A stretch of 64,000 nucleotides of DNA, taken from positions 620,001-684,000 of the forward strand of contig NZ_CP117167.1 of NCBI RefSeq assembly GCF_028596025.1, written 5' to 3'. This document shows, piece after piece, positions 34,250 through 42,378 of the stretch. Under the pieces are notes generated by a model, which made no database searches, was not told the origin of the DNA, and was given only the letters and a program-made list of their open reading frames with translations. A program made the position numbers and the translations under genes. Numbering within the stretch: position 1 is the first letter of the stretch; the number at the start of each line of letters is the position of its first letter. The DNA comes from Mucilaginibacter jinjuensis. Its GTDB lineage: Bacteria; Bacteroidota; Bacteroidia; Sphingobacteriales; Sphingobacteriaceae.

Positions 34250-35068
34250 TCATTCAAACCGCTTCAAATACATAAGCTGCACTAAATTGCCATAAGGGAT
34301 ATTAGCCGGTTCATCTAACCTAAACCACGGCCCACCACTTTGCAATATCTGTATGTTTTGTGCAGGCATAAAGCTTTGCGCTAAAAGGAAACATTTTTTG
34401 CCCGCTTTGTTTTTAGCTACATCCATAATAATAAAGCAATGCCCCGGCGAACCACCTTTAATAAATATATCGCCGGTTTTTAAGTCGTTTTCACTTTCAA
34501 CCTTCTTTAATTCTTTATCCAGCGATAATGTGCCTGCGTACGAAAACACGAGGTTCATATAACGTAAGAAATTGGCATAGCTATAATCTTTCTTTGCAGC
34601 TAATCTCCATTTGCCCGATTGTTGGTAACGGTAGCCATCTGCAAAGTGTACAAAATCGCAATTAAAGCCACTGGTAAATTTAAAGCTGATTTTATCATAA
34701 GCTTTTTTCTGAAACAGGTATTCGCCCCTCAGCCGCATTACGGCATCTGCACATTGCTGCAAATCCTGGTTGCCAACACTCATATCAATAACGGCTGCGG
34801 TATATTTATCAGTATTGGCAATAGTGCCGCGGTAGGTAAGCGTATGTGTACCGGCTGGTTTAAGCGAAAGTTGTTGCAACCAGGCACCAAAGCTGCCAGG
34901 CGAAGTAGTGATTTGCTGATATCCTGCCGGTGTATGAAACCTTGTGGTAACGGTTTCGGCTGGCTTTGTAAACGAGATGCATACTACAGCCAATATTAAA
35001 GTTACAACTTCATAAGGCTTGGGCTTTAACAAGGTTTTGATAACAGTTGAACGGGGCAGGAAGCCCAT
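34250..35068 (-). CDS. DUF4846 protein
   Basis: A protein of about 272 residues with DUF4846 features: TRFHTPAGYQQ, LPYRGT-like LTYRGTI, CADAVMRLRGEYLF, FVHFADGYRYQQSGKW, and the C-terminal DIFIKGGSPGHCFIIMDVAKN with MPAQNIQIL. An N-terminal hydrophobic stretch (VVTLILAVVCISF) suggests export or a membrane anchor. The start is uncertain: the ATG at 35068 overlaps the upstream peptidase gene by 59 bp, and a TTG (35 residues upstream of none of the conserved region) or an earlier ATG is possible. Function of the family is unknown; pairing with an M23 peptidase suggests the cell envelope. Confidence 0.78.
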   Translation of the reverse strand: MGFLPRSTVIKTLLKPKPYEVVTLILAVVCISFTKPAETVTTRFHTPAGYQQITTSPGSFGAWLQQLSLKPAGTHTLTYRGTIANTDKYTAAVIDMSVGNQDLQQCADAVMRLRGEYLFQKKAYDKISFKFTSGFNCDFVHFADGYRYQQSGKWRLAAKKDYSYANFLRYMNLVFSYAGTLSLDKELKKVESENDLKTGDIFIKGGSPGHCFIIMDVAKNKAGKKCFLLAQSFMPAQNIQILQSGGPWFRLDEPANIPYGNLVQLMYLKRFE

Positions 35069-35726
35069 TAATGAAATGGAATGCCGAGAAATGCAAATGC
35101 GTTGGCGACCGTTTCTTATAAGCATTATAACCTGTGCGGCCAACCTCGGCAATTCTTTGTCCCTGTTTTACAACATCACCCGGCTCAACAAAAATGGCTT
35201 TATTATGGGCATAATAAGTGAGCATATTGAGTTGGGGATGATAGATCCAGATGTACTTGCCACCGCGCAAGGCGCTTGCTGTTGGCCACTCATTGGTACA
35301 GGCTATTACAATACCATCTGTTACGGCCAAAACGTTAACGGGTTTTAGGGTGCGGTCGTCTAAGCCGTCCTGGTTACGGTCGGTGATAAATATATCATGG
35401 GCGGGGTGTGCCAGGTGCTTGTTGCCGTCAAGGTATTTGTAACCCTTGTCGCTGTAGCCATTACCATGTGTGCCACCTATCGCATTAGCGTGATAGCCAG
35501 CCAAAGGGAATACCCAGGTATCGTTACCCGAGATAGCACCGGTATTTTTTATGCTGAGGATAAGTTGATTGAACTTTACCGCTGCCTGTTGTTTATTAAC
35601 AGAGCCATTGATAATAGCAGTATTTAATTGATCGAGTTCTTTACAGGCGGACCGTAATTCGGGTGTTTGCGCCGATAAATGGACAAATGAAATAAGCAGA
35701 AAAAAGAGCAGAGAAACTTTAGGCAT
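35010..35726 (-). CDS. M23 metallopeptidase with an EF-hand-like loop
   Basis: An exported 238-residue peptidase: signal peptide MPKVSLLFFLLISFVHLSAQ, a helical segment, then a LytM/M23 domain. Zinc ligands are H107 and D111 (HPAHD) and the HxH of THLHFSAFHF near the C-terminus. Between them, directly after D111, lies DRNQDGLDD (116-124), matching the DxNxDGxxD calcium loop of dockerin/EF-hand motifs, which is not usual at this place in M23. Probably cuts peptidoglycan cross-links or peptides. It overlaps the downstream DUF4846 gene. Confidence 0.9.
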   Translation of the reverse strand: MPKVSLLFFLLISFVHLSAQTPELRSACKELDQLNTAIINGSVNKQQAAVKFNQLILSIKNTGAISGNDTWVFPLAGYHANAIGGTHGNGYSDKGYKYLDGNKHLAHPAHDIFITDRNQDGLDDRTLKPVNVLAVTDGIVIACTNEWPTASALRGGKYIWIYHPQLNMLTYYAHNKAIFVEPGDVVKQGQRIAEVGRTGYNAYKKRSPTHLHFSAFHFINGLPAPFNCYQNLVKAQAL

Positions 35727-35834
35727 TGGTTAGGTATATGCCTAAAGTTAGGTATTAAGATTTAAAAACTTACGCTGATTGAAATTTATTGAAGCAGCGA
35801 TATTCTCTCATTCACTCCCTCTATCATTCACCCA

Positions 35835-36704
35835 TTATTCTAAAACTATCTCTAGTAATGCGGTCAACTCATTCACCTTATCGGTTGATCCTAAAGTTTC
35901 ATAAGCACTGATGAGGTTGCGCAGTATTCGGCGAACTATATCCGCATTGCTACATGGCTCATAGAACTGCTTGTCGGGTTTTACACCCAGCTGTTTCAGA
36001 AACATATCTACATCGCGGCGACCGAAAACGAAGCCTTTGTTAAAGGCGTTGATATAAAAGAGTATGCCGCTTTCAAATTCGGTGTCCTTGCTTTCGTCTA
36101 CGTAGGCCAATATAAAATGTTGGGGCAGGTTTACACCGTAAACCGGGATATCCAACTTTTGGGCCACGATTGAATAAATAATGGCCAGCGAAATCTGGTT
36201 CCCTTTGTGCGATTCGAGCACCTGGCTCAAATAACTATTCTGCGGATCCTGGTGGCTGGTTTTATTACCGCTGAAACCGTGCATGTTGTAAAACACATGG
36301 TTCATCAGTTTTATCTGTTCAACCGGGCTGGCTTCGTTGTGGAGTTGCAGCCATATATCACGCTTAATAGCCTCAATTTGGTTGATGATCTTTTGCTCAT
36401 CGAGGTCGGGGTACTGGTATTTGTTGATAATAAGTGCGCCCTGCAACAGATCAAAACTGCCGCTTTGATACCAGAGCATCAGATCGGTTTTTACATTGCT
36501 GAACTGGATCTCGTGCACCAGGTTGGCAATGCGTTCCTGCAAAATAGGGTCAAATGCTTCTTCCCAGGCCGATTCGAGGTAAGAGATCGCAGTGTCGCCG
36601 TATTCAAACAATTTATCATGTACGTGGTTGAAGATTCCGTTATCCGGGTCGTCCAGTAATTTTATGAGTGAGTTAATTTCTGAAGGCTTAATCATTGATG
36701 ACAT
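35835..36704 (-). CDS. SirB1-family transglutaminase-like/TPR protein
   Basis: A 289-residue cytoplasmic protein of the SirB1 (transglutaminase-like) group. The core is the segment DPQNSYLSQVLESHKGNQIS, then LAIIYSIVAQKLDIPVYGVNLPQHFILAY. The His of LPQHF remains, while the Cys seen in active transglutaminases is not at the expected G-N-x-x-S position, so it is probably not an enzyme. The C-terminus ends in a short TPR-like helical pair. Role unknown. ATG at 36704; an in-frame start 1-2 codons off is equally possible. It is divergent from the methyltransferase gene. Confidence 0.88.
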   Translation of the reverse strand: MSSMIKPSEINSLIKLLDDPDNGIFNHVHDKLFEYGDTAISYLESAWEEAFDPILQERIANLVHEIQFSNVKTDLMLWYQSGSFDLLQGALIINKYQYPDLDEQKIINQIEAIKRDIWLQLHNEASPVEQIKLMNHVFYNMHGFSGNKTSHQDPQNSYLSQVLESHKGNQISLAIIYSIVAQKLDIPVYGVNLPQHFILAYVDESKDTEFESGILFYINAFNKGFVFGRRDVDMFLKQLGVKPDKQFYEPCSNADIVRRILRNLISAYETLGSTDKVNELTALLEIVLE

Positions 36705-36736
36705 AAAATATTAATCCTTTATATAATTTTACCACC

Positions 36737-37522
36737 ATGTTTAGATGGCAATTCGCGAAAGACTACCTGCTGCACCGCGTCAGCGCTAAAACCAGGCACG
36801 GCCTGCATTCGCCCTTTGTTTACCGTTTGGTTGATGAAGTAATTTACGATTTTCAACCTAAAAAAGTATACTCCGAAATCGAAAATTTCAGAAAACAACT
36901 TTTAAATGACGATAGAAGTATTACCGTAACTGACCTGGGCGCAGGTTCGCACGTTAATAATAACAAACAAAAACAGGTAGCCCAGATTGCCAAAAACGCA
37001 CTGAAACCACCCAAACTGGCGCAGTTATTATATCGACTGGCGGCTGATGCCAAGCCTGAAACCATTATTGAACTCGGTACTTGTTTAGGCATCACTTCGC
37101 TCTACCTGCAATATGCTGCCCCGCAAGCTAAAATTTATACCCTGGAAGGCTGCCCCGAAACTGCAGGTGTTGCCCAGCAAGGTTTTAACAATGCCGGTGC
37201 CAAAGATATTACGCTGATGGTGGGCAACTTTAACGACACCCTGCCGGGCCTAATAGATAAACTCCCCAAGCTGGATTTTGTATTCATCGACGGTAACCAT
37301 CAAAAGCAGGCTACGCTTGATTATTTCCACTGGGCGCTACCCAAAGTGCATGAAAACACCATGCTCATCTTCGACGATATTTACTGGAGCGAAGGCATGA
37401 AACAAGCCTGGGCCGAAATTAAAGCCCACCCAGATGTTACCATCACGGTTGATTTGTTTTGGATTGGGTTAGTATTCTTTAGAAAAGGAAAGCCGAAGGA
37501 AGACTTTAAGATAAGGTTTTAA
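36737..37522 (+). CDS. Class I SAM-dependent methyltransferase
   Basis: A 261-residue cytoplasmic methyltransferase of the O-methyltransferase-like Rossmann group. Motif I appears as IIELGTCLGITSLYLQ (about 112-127); the acidic motif II region is IYTLEGCPETAGVAQQ; PKLDFVFIDGNHQKQATLDYF and LIFDDIYWSEGMKQAW follow. The N-terminal HGLHSPFVYRLV is characteristic of a small Bacteroidota family. Substrate unknown. Its stop is followed immediately by a long inverted repeat. Confidence 0.92.
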   Translation: MFRWQFAKDYLLHRVSAKTRHGLHSPFVYRLVDEVIYDFQPKKVYSEIENFRKQLLNDDRSITVTDLGAGSHVNNNKQKQVAQIAKNALKPPKLAQLLYRLAADAKPETIIELGTCLGITSLYLQYAAPQAKIYTLEGCPETAGVAQQGFNNAGAKDITLMVGNFNDTLPGLIDKLPKLDFVFIDGNHQKQATLDYFHWALPKVHENTMLIFDDIYWSEGMKQAWAEIKAHPDVTITVDLFWIGLVFFRKGKPKEDFKIRF

Positions 37523-37682
37523 TTTGTCGATTTGTCAATTCGGTAATTTGTCAATACAAAAGCCAATTTGGTAATTTGTCGATTAGTTAATGCTTTGCTT
37601 AGCATTGACAAATTACCTCATGAACAAATTGACAAATTCGTTCTCCATTGACAAATTAACAAATTGCCGAATTGACAAATTG
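37523..37682. repeat. 160-bp imperfect inverted repeat of AATTTGTCAATT units
   Basis: The whole gap between two convergent genes consists of units AATTTGTCAATTCGGTAATT on the left and their complements on the right, around TTAATGCTTTGC/TTAGCATTG near 37590-37608. It should form a very long hairpin and probably terminates both genes. Confidence 0.75.
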
Positions 37683-38819
37683 TTAGAAAGATTCCCCCAA
37701 TCCCACATACAACCCGCTCTGTCTTTGCTCACCTGCAGGTTTTTCGCCGAAGCCGTAATCTACACGTACAGATAAGCCTTTTTGTACATCGAAGAAATAG
37801 CGTAGCCCTCCGCCATAATTAGGCTTCAGGTTGTTGAAACTGAATGATTTATTGAATACTGTACCTGTACCTACAAAACCCACCATGCCAATGCGGTCGC
37901 TTAGGCGGTAGCGCAGTTCGGTTTGTCCGGCTATAAGGTTGCGGTCGCGGTAACGGCCGTTATAGTAACCACGCATCATTTCATCACTACCCAAAGCCGG
38001 TAATAAATAGAAGGGCGATTGTGCACCTGTGAGGTTCTGGTCCTGCACATCGAGGCCCAGTACAAAACGTTTGTTCAGTTTAAAGAACTGTGAATATTCG
38101 ATATTAAAGAAACCACCCTGGTAATTGTTGTTACCAAACATGCCCTTCATTAAATTAAAGTAGCTGGTAACAATGATACCCTTGGTGGTATAGGTATTAT
38201 TATTCCGGGTGTCATAAATTAAACTTGGGCCGATAAAGGCCGTTGCGCCGCCGTTCTTAAATTCAACACGCGGGTCGGTATCAAATATGCCGCCGGGCTC
38301 TTTGTCGTTAAAGCTATAGTTAAAACCACCGGCAACTACACCCAGGTATATACCGTTGCCCAAATTTTTATCGGCTTCAAAGTTTACCTTAAATCGTTTT
38401 TGGCCAATATGATCCTGGTTGGCTTTAAGGGTGTTATCGCCAATGCCGTAAAAATCAGCCGGGAAATTGATAAAGCTAACCGCACCTATATAATGCCAGG
38501 CATTGTTAGGTGCCCAGTAACTGGTGCTCAGGCTGGTTCGCTCTTGCCCCTTGGTAGTAATTGTGGCATAGCCGAATATATTAGATACCCGTGTATTGGT
38601 ACGGCCGGTATCTGTATAAAAAGAATATAGAGCAGATCCGCCTATTTCTACCCCTGTCTCCGGTGCCGAACTTAACACAGGCAGCAGAAAGAAGCTGCTT
38701 TTACGGGTAGTATCTTTCTCAAAAAGCATTCGCCTCACAAAGCCAGGCAGCAGGTTCTTTTGAGCAATAGCAGGGGTAAGGGTAACAAAAAGTATAAGGA
38801 GCGTAAGTATTCGTTTCAT
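37683..38819 (-). CDS. BamA/TamA-like outer-membrane beta-barrel protein
   Basis: A 378-residue outer-membrane protein of the surface-antigen D15 type without POTRA domains. Signal peptide MKRILTLLILFVTLTPAIAQ, then a barrel of alternating strands (TGVEIGGSALYSFYT, TSLSTSYWAPNNAWHYIG, GPSLIYDTRNNN, GYYNGRYRDRNLIAGQTELRYRL) ending in a terminal Phe (GLYVGLGESF). Its length is close to the 16-stranded barrel of BamA alone. Function is unknown; such short members may be export pores or adhesins. Confidence 0.88.
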   Translation of the reverse strand: MKRILTLLILFVTLTPAIAQKNLLPGFVRRMLFEKDTTRKSSFFLLPVLSSAPETGVEIGGSALYSFYTDTGRTNTRVSNIFGYATITTKGQERTSLSTSYWAPNNAWHYIGAVSFINFPADFYGIGDNTLKANQDHIGQKRFKVNFEADKNLGNGIYLGVVAGGFNYSFNDKEPGGIFDTDPRVEFKNGGATAFIGPSLIYDTRNNNTYTTKGIIVTSYFNLMKGMFGNNNYQGGFFNIEYSQFFKLNKRFVLGLDVQDQNLTGAQSPFYLLPALGSDEMMRGYYNGRYRDRNLIAGQTELRYRLSDRIGMVGFVGTGTVFNKSFSFNNLKPNYGGGLRYFFDVQKGLSVRVDYGFGEKPAGEQRQSGLYVGLGESF

Positions 38820-38943
38820 TTAGATGGTTGAATGTACAAAGAAAAGGAAAATAGTTTGAGGAACAGAACCAGGAATCAAGAGCCAGGAGACAAGACAAGA
38901 TTAATAGTAAAAAGTTTTAAGCGTTGAATGCTTTAATAAAGCA

Positions 38944-38982
38944 CGTCATTGCGAGGTACGAAGCAATCTCCGACCGATTAGC
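38944..38982. repeat. GTCAT-family repeat (type A), half element
   Basis: GTCATTGCGAGGTACGAAGC then AATCTCCGACCGATTAGCACA, with no matching right end. Confidence 0.65.
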
Positions 38983-39028
38983 ACAGACTTAAATAACGTA
39001 CAATCTGTTTTCCATTAGCGCGTATGCA

Positions 39029-39056
39029 GTCATGCTGAGGCTCTCGAAGTATGGTG
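39029..39056. repeat. GTCAT-family repeat (type B), half element
   Basis: GTCATGCTGAGGCTCTCGAAG at the left end, like the complete type B copy at 20828-20897, without a right arm. Confidence 0.6.
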
Positions 39057-39126
39057 TGGCTGGCATCGCTTGCATATCCGTTTTCCATTAGGTAGGGTAA
39101 GAGGGATTTATGAAACGTCAGTGGAT

Positions 39127-39156
39127 GTACTTCTTTCTTTCGCAAGAAAGAAGTAC
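39127..39156. repeat. Perfect 13-bp hairpin
   Basis: GTACTTCTTTCTT and AAGAAAGAAGTAC around TCGC, followed by CAAGAAAGAACTCGTGGC, in the repeat-rich gap. Confidence 0.7.
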
Positions 39157-39284
39157 CAAGAAAGAACTCGTGGCTGCTCAATTTTCTATTAAAGGGTGTG
39201 GTGTGGCCAATTCTGTGCTATCCGAAAATTAAGATGCCACAATTGTTAGGGTATTAATGGTCTGTCACGGCATTTTTAAATTTT

Positions 39285-39374
39285 GTCATTCAGAGCGATA
39301 GCGAAGAATCTTCTGCGTAAATGCAGATTGGCAACACAGGGCGAAGAAGATATTTCGCTATCGCTCAATATAAC
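39285..39374. repeat. GTCAT-family repeat (type D)
   Basis: GTCATTCAGAGCGATAGCGAAG and AAGATATTTCGCTATCGCTC form an imperfect inverted repeat, with a degraded right end (ATATAAC). Confidence 0.65.
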
Positions 39375-39560
39375 AAGAGTGAAGTAAATCCCTAAACCCG
39401 ATTGCAGCGGATACCGGCCCGCGCCTAAGGCCTGCAGGCGTATAAGCGGAAAGCGGGGCTGCCGGAGCCGATGAGCACGAAACTTGCTTTACGGAAGATA
39501 ATGAGTGAAGGATAGAAGGAGTGAATGATAGAATAAAACTCCCCTCAATATTCCCATTAT

Positions 39561-39638
39561 GTCATTTCGACGATAGGAGAAATCTTCTGCACTTGATTTG
39601 CAAATTACATAAGATCTCTCACTATCGTTCGAGATGAC
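39561..39638. repeat. GTCAT-family repeat (type C), complete copy
   Basis: GTCATTTCGACGATAGGAGA and CTCTCACTATCGTTCGAGATGAC pair over 78 bp, with a copy of its left half at 34166. Confidence 0.7.
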
Positions 39639-39780
39639 AAATGGGCTTTAGCTTAATAATTCTTAAATTCTGAAAATTCTGGTTCAAGACAATTCTGAAA
39701 ATTCTGATTCAAAACCCCACCAAACTCATCAATTCCATGCACTTAGGGTTAAACATTTATTAATTATTAAAATACTGTTG

Positions 39781-39809
39781 TTGTTTCTTAAATAGAGGTG
39801 CTACCTTTG
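39781..39809 (+). promoter_or_regulatory. Promoter of the deoxyhypusine-synthase-like gene
   Basis: TTG (39781-39783) and TACCTTTG (39802-39809) with an 18-bp spacer, a good match to the Bacteroidota consensus, 22 bp before the ATG. Confidence 0.65.
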
Positions 39810-39831
39810 CTCTCCATTTATTTAATTGATA

Positions 39832-40812
39832 ATGAGTACTACAAGAGGCCCTATATCTCAATTTATTGAGCGCAATTACCTGCATTTTAATGCAGCGGCT
39901 TTGGTTGATGCAGCCAAAGGATACGAAACCCACCTGTTAGAAGGTGGTAAAATGATGATTACTTTGGGTGGTGCCATGAGCACTGCTGAGCTGGGTATTT
40001 CGCTTGCCGAAATGATTCGCCAGGGTAAGGTTGACATTATTTCGTGTACCGGCGCCAACCTCGAAGAGGATATCATGAACCTGGTTGCGCACTCGCACTA
40101 CAAACGTGTACCTAACTACCGCGACCTGAGCCCGCAGGATGAGTGGGATTTATTAGAGAACCACTATAACCGTGTTACCGATACTTGTATCCCTGAGGAA
40201 GAAGCTTTCCGCCGTTTGCAGAAACATATTTACAAAATATGGAAAGATGCTGATACCGCAGGCGAGCGTTACTTTCCGCATGAGTACATGTACAAAATAT
40301 TATTAAGCGGCGAGCTGGAGCAATACTATGAGATTGACCCTAAAAACTCGTGGATGCTGGCTGCTGCCGAAAGAAACCTGCCGATTGTTGTACCAGGTTG
40401 GGAAGATTCAACCATGGGTAACATCTTTGCATCGTACGTAATTAAAGGTGAAGTTAAAGCTACCACCATGAAAAGCGGTATCGAATACATGGCCTGGTTG
40501 GCTGATTGGTACCCTAAAAACTCAGATGGCAAGGGTATTGGTTTTTTCCAGATTGGTGGTGGTATTGCCGGCGATTTCCCAATTTGTGTTGTGCCGATGC
40601 TTTACCAGGATATGGAAATGCCTGAAATTCCGTTCTGGAGCTATTTCTGCCAGATCTCTGATTCAACTACCTCTTATGGTTCATACTCGGGCGCTGTGCC
40701 AAACGAGAAAATTACCTGGGGTAAGCTGGATATCAATACGCCAAAGTTTATTGTTGAGTCTGACGCAACAATTGTTGCACCACTTATTTTTGCATGGGTG
40801 CTTAAGCAGTAA
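39832..40812 (+). CDS. Deoxyhypusine-synthase-like protein
   Basis: A 326-residue cytoplasmic protein related to deoxyhypusine synthase (DHS), using the ATG at 39832. Recognisable are the N-terminal GGKMMITLGGAMSTAELG, SCTGANLEEDI (NAD-binding region), and the C-terminal ITWGKLDINTP, where K298 lines up with the human active-site lysine of WGK. The usual GGGVxKHH segment is GGGIAGDFP, so the conserved His of true DHS is missing. Bacteria have no eIF5A, so the substrate is not hypusine precursor; a polyamine-related transfer of the homospermidine-synthase type or another NAD-dependent reaction is possible. Monocistronic with a strong promoter and a terminator. Confidence 0.9.
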   Translation: MSTTRGPISQFIERNYLHFNAAALVDAAKGYETHLLEGGKMMITLGGAMSTAELGISLAEMIRQGKVDIISCTGANLEEDIMNLVAHSHYKRVPNYRDLSPQDEWDLLENHYNRVTDTCIPEEEAFRRLQKHIYKIWKDADTAGERYFPHEYMYKILLSGELEQYYEIDPKNSWMLAAAERNLPIVVPGWEDSTMGNIFASYVIKGEVKATTMKSGIEYMAWLADWYPKNSDGKGIGFFQIGGGIAGDFPICVVPMLYQDMEMPEIPFWSYFCQISDSTTSYGSYSGAVPNEKITWGKLDINTPKFIVESDATIVAPLIFAWVLKQ

Positions 40813-40874
40813 CCATTAAAAATGCAAATTGTTGCAATTTACAATTGAGTATTAACACAGTAGTGTAATATAGC

Positions 40875-40907
40875 AAAACCCCTTTAGCATGATGTTAAAG
40901 GGGTTTT
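40875..40907 (+). terminator. Terminator of the DHS-like gene
   Basis: AAAACCCCTTTAGCAT / ATGTTAAAGGGGTTTT stem with one G loop base and GT wobble, ending in a T-run, 63 bp past the stop. Confidence 0.85.
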
Positions 40908-40953
40908 TGTGATTTATTTAGAAAGATTATAAATTGGAATTATGTGTCATTAC

Positions 40954-40987
40954 TTTGTCAGCGATAATGTAATAAGTTATACTTTTG
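40954..40987 (+). promoter_or_regulatory. Promoter of the act/cox cluster
   Basis: TACTTTTG (40980-40987) matches TAnnTTTG, and TTTG at 40954-40957 can serve as the upstream TTG element with a 22-bp spacer. It leaves a leader of about 80 nt before actA. No other comparable site was seen in the 259-bp gap. Confidence 0.5.
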
Positions 40988-41071
40988 TGGACTGCAAAAA
41001 ATGCTTATCAGCGTACATCTGCAAGCTATTGCATTAATATAAAATAGAATTATTAAGCACAAATACACTGT

Positions 41072-42340
41072 ATGAGAAATATCTCATTGATTTTTAAACA
41101 ATTTTCCAGGGCGGTTTTACTGGTTGCTGGCTTTGCTGCTATGGGTTTTACGGCTCATGCTCAAGGTGATGTAGCTAAGGGTGAGGCTTTATTTAAGGCT
41201 AATTGTACCGCGTGCCATAAGATCGATGTGCGCATGACTGGTCCGGCTTTAGGCCCGACCATCTCGTCAAACACAGATGACAAATGGTTAACCAAATGGA
41301 TCCAGAACAATCAGGCGCTTATTGCAGCTAAAGATCCTCAGGCACTAAAGATCTACAACGAATACAACCAGCAAGGTATGACTGTATTCGCCAGTTTATC
41401 TGACGGCGATGTGGCCAACATCTTAGCTTATGTACGCGACGACTGGAAAAAAATGCAGGCTGCTCCTGCTCCGGGTGCTGCAACAGGCGCTGCGGCTGCA
41501 GATAGCGGACCAAGCGACATGGTTATTTTCGGTCTAATTGGCGTTATTATAATTGCCTTTATCGTTATCCTGGTATTAAACAGGGTTATCGGTACACTGG
41601 AAAAACTGTTACTTAAAAAACAAAACTTACCTGTAGAGGAAGAAACAGAAGAAGAAGCTGTTAAGGTTGATCGTTTAGCTACTGTTAAAAAGATCGCTAA
41701 AAACAAAAAGCTGGTATTCTTTATCATCCTTTGCGGTACAATTGCAATGGGCAGCTGGAGCTGGGTTACCATGTGGAACACTAACGTTCACCAGGGTTAT
41801 CAGCCAGAGCAACCTATTAAATACTCGCACGAGTTACACGCCGGTGTAATGAAGATCAATTGCCAGTACTGCCACAGCGGTGCATACAAGAGCAAGAATG
41901 CTTCGATCCCATCACTTAACGTGTGTATGAACTGCCACAAGGTAGTTAAAACCGAATCGCCAGAAATTCATAAAATTTATGATGCATTGGGTTACGATCC
42001 GGCTACTCAGAAATATGATAGTACTAAAGCTAAGCCAATCCAGTGGGTACGTATCCACAACCTGCCAGATTTCGCTTACTTTAACCACTCACAACATACT
42101 AAGGTTGCGGGTATTGAGTGTCAACGTTGCCATGGCCCTATTCAAACCATGAAACAAGTTTACCAATACTCACCACTTACTATGAAATGGTGTATCCAGT
42201 GTCACAAACGTACCGGTGTTAATGGTAAGGGTAATGCTTACTATGAAAACATGGTTAAAATTCACGACCGCATTAAAAAAGGCGACAAAGTTACTGAAGC
42301 CGAAATGGGTGGTTTAGAGTGCGGTAAGTGTCACTATTAA
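41072..42340 (+). CDS. actA: Alternative complex III subunit ActA, six CxxCH motifs
   Basis: Multiheme cytochrome c subunit of the quinol:cytochrome c oxidoreductase (alternative complex III), facing the periplasm; 422 residues. It has an N-terminal signal, a class I monoheme domain with CTACH (C45-H49), two membrane segments (about 150-170 and 212-230), then a C-terminal multiheme domain with CQYCH, CMNCH, CQRCH, CIQCH and CGKCH. The C-terminal five match the pentaheme ActA described from Rhodothermus; the N-terminal domain adds a sixth. First gene of a co-directional cluster of at least fifteen genes, with only 38 bp to actB. Confidence 0.95.
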   Translation: MRNISLIFKQFSRAVLLVAGFAAMGFTAHAQGDVAKGEALFKANCTACHKIDVRMTGPALGPTISSNTDDKWLTKWIQNNQALIAAKDPQALKIYNEYNQQGMTVFASLSDGDVANILAYVRDDWKKMQAAPAPGAATGAAAADSGPSDMVIFGLIGVIIIAFIVILVLNRVIGTLEKLLLKKQNLPVEEETEEEAVKVDRLATVKKIAKNKKLVFFIILCGTIAMGSWSWVTMWNTNVHQGYQPEQPIKYSHELHAGVMKINCQYCHSGAYKSKNASIPSLNVCMNCHKVVKTESPEIHKIYDALGYDPATQKYDSTKAKPIQWVRIHNLPDFAYFNHSQHTKVAGIECQRCHGPIQTMKQVYQYSPLTMKWCIQCHKRTGVNGKGNAYYENMVKIHDRIKKGDKVTEAEMGGLECGKCHY

Positions 42341-42378
42341 TAAATTAAAACTTAGCAATTACAGTTTATATAGCTTAA

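Larger units (their letters stand above)
38820..39831. other. 1-kb gene-poor region made of repeat elements
   Basis: No convincing coding sequence; the open frames here, including one with SSHEFFLGTSFLRKKEVH at 38978-39181 on the minus strand, are translations of repeats. Contents in order: an ATCAAGAG run (38868-38900), half of a type A repeat, half of a type B repeat, a perfect 13-bp hairpin, a type D repeat, an unassigned GC-rich stretch (39396-39485; CCCGATTGCAGCGGATACC...), a GATAGAA run, a type C repeat, then the promoter region of the next gene. Confidence 0.7.

Noticed and set aside
37523..37682. CRISPR-like array from the repeated AATTTGTCAATT units
   Set aside because: The units are short, irregular and arranged as one inverted repeat, with no unique spacers and no cas genes.
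38978..39181. 67-codon leftward frame beginning MSSHEFFLGTSF
   Set aside because: It lies wholly in repeat DNA, including the perfect hairpin at 39127-39156, and has no context or start signal.
40540..40580. Loss of the catalytic lysine of deoxyhypusine synthase at GGGIAGD
   Set aside because: The active-site lysine corresponds to WGK near the C-terminus, which is present (K298); only the KHH part of the other motif is lost.
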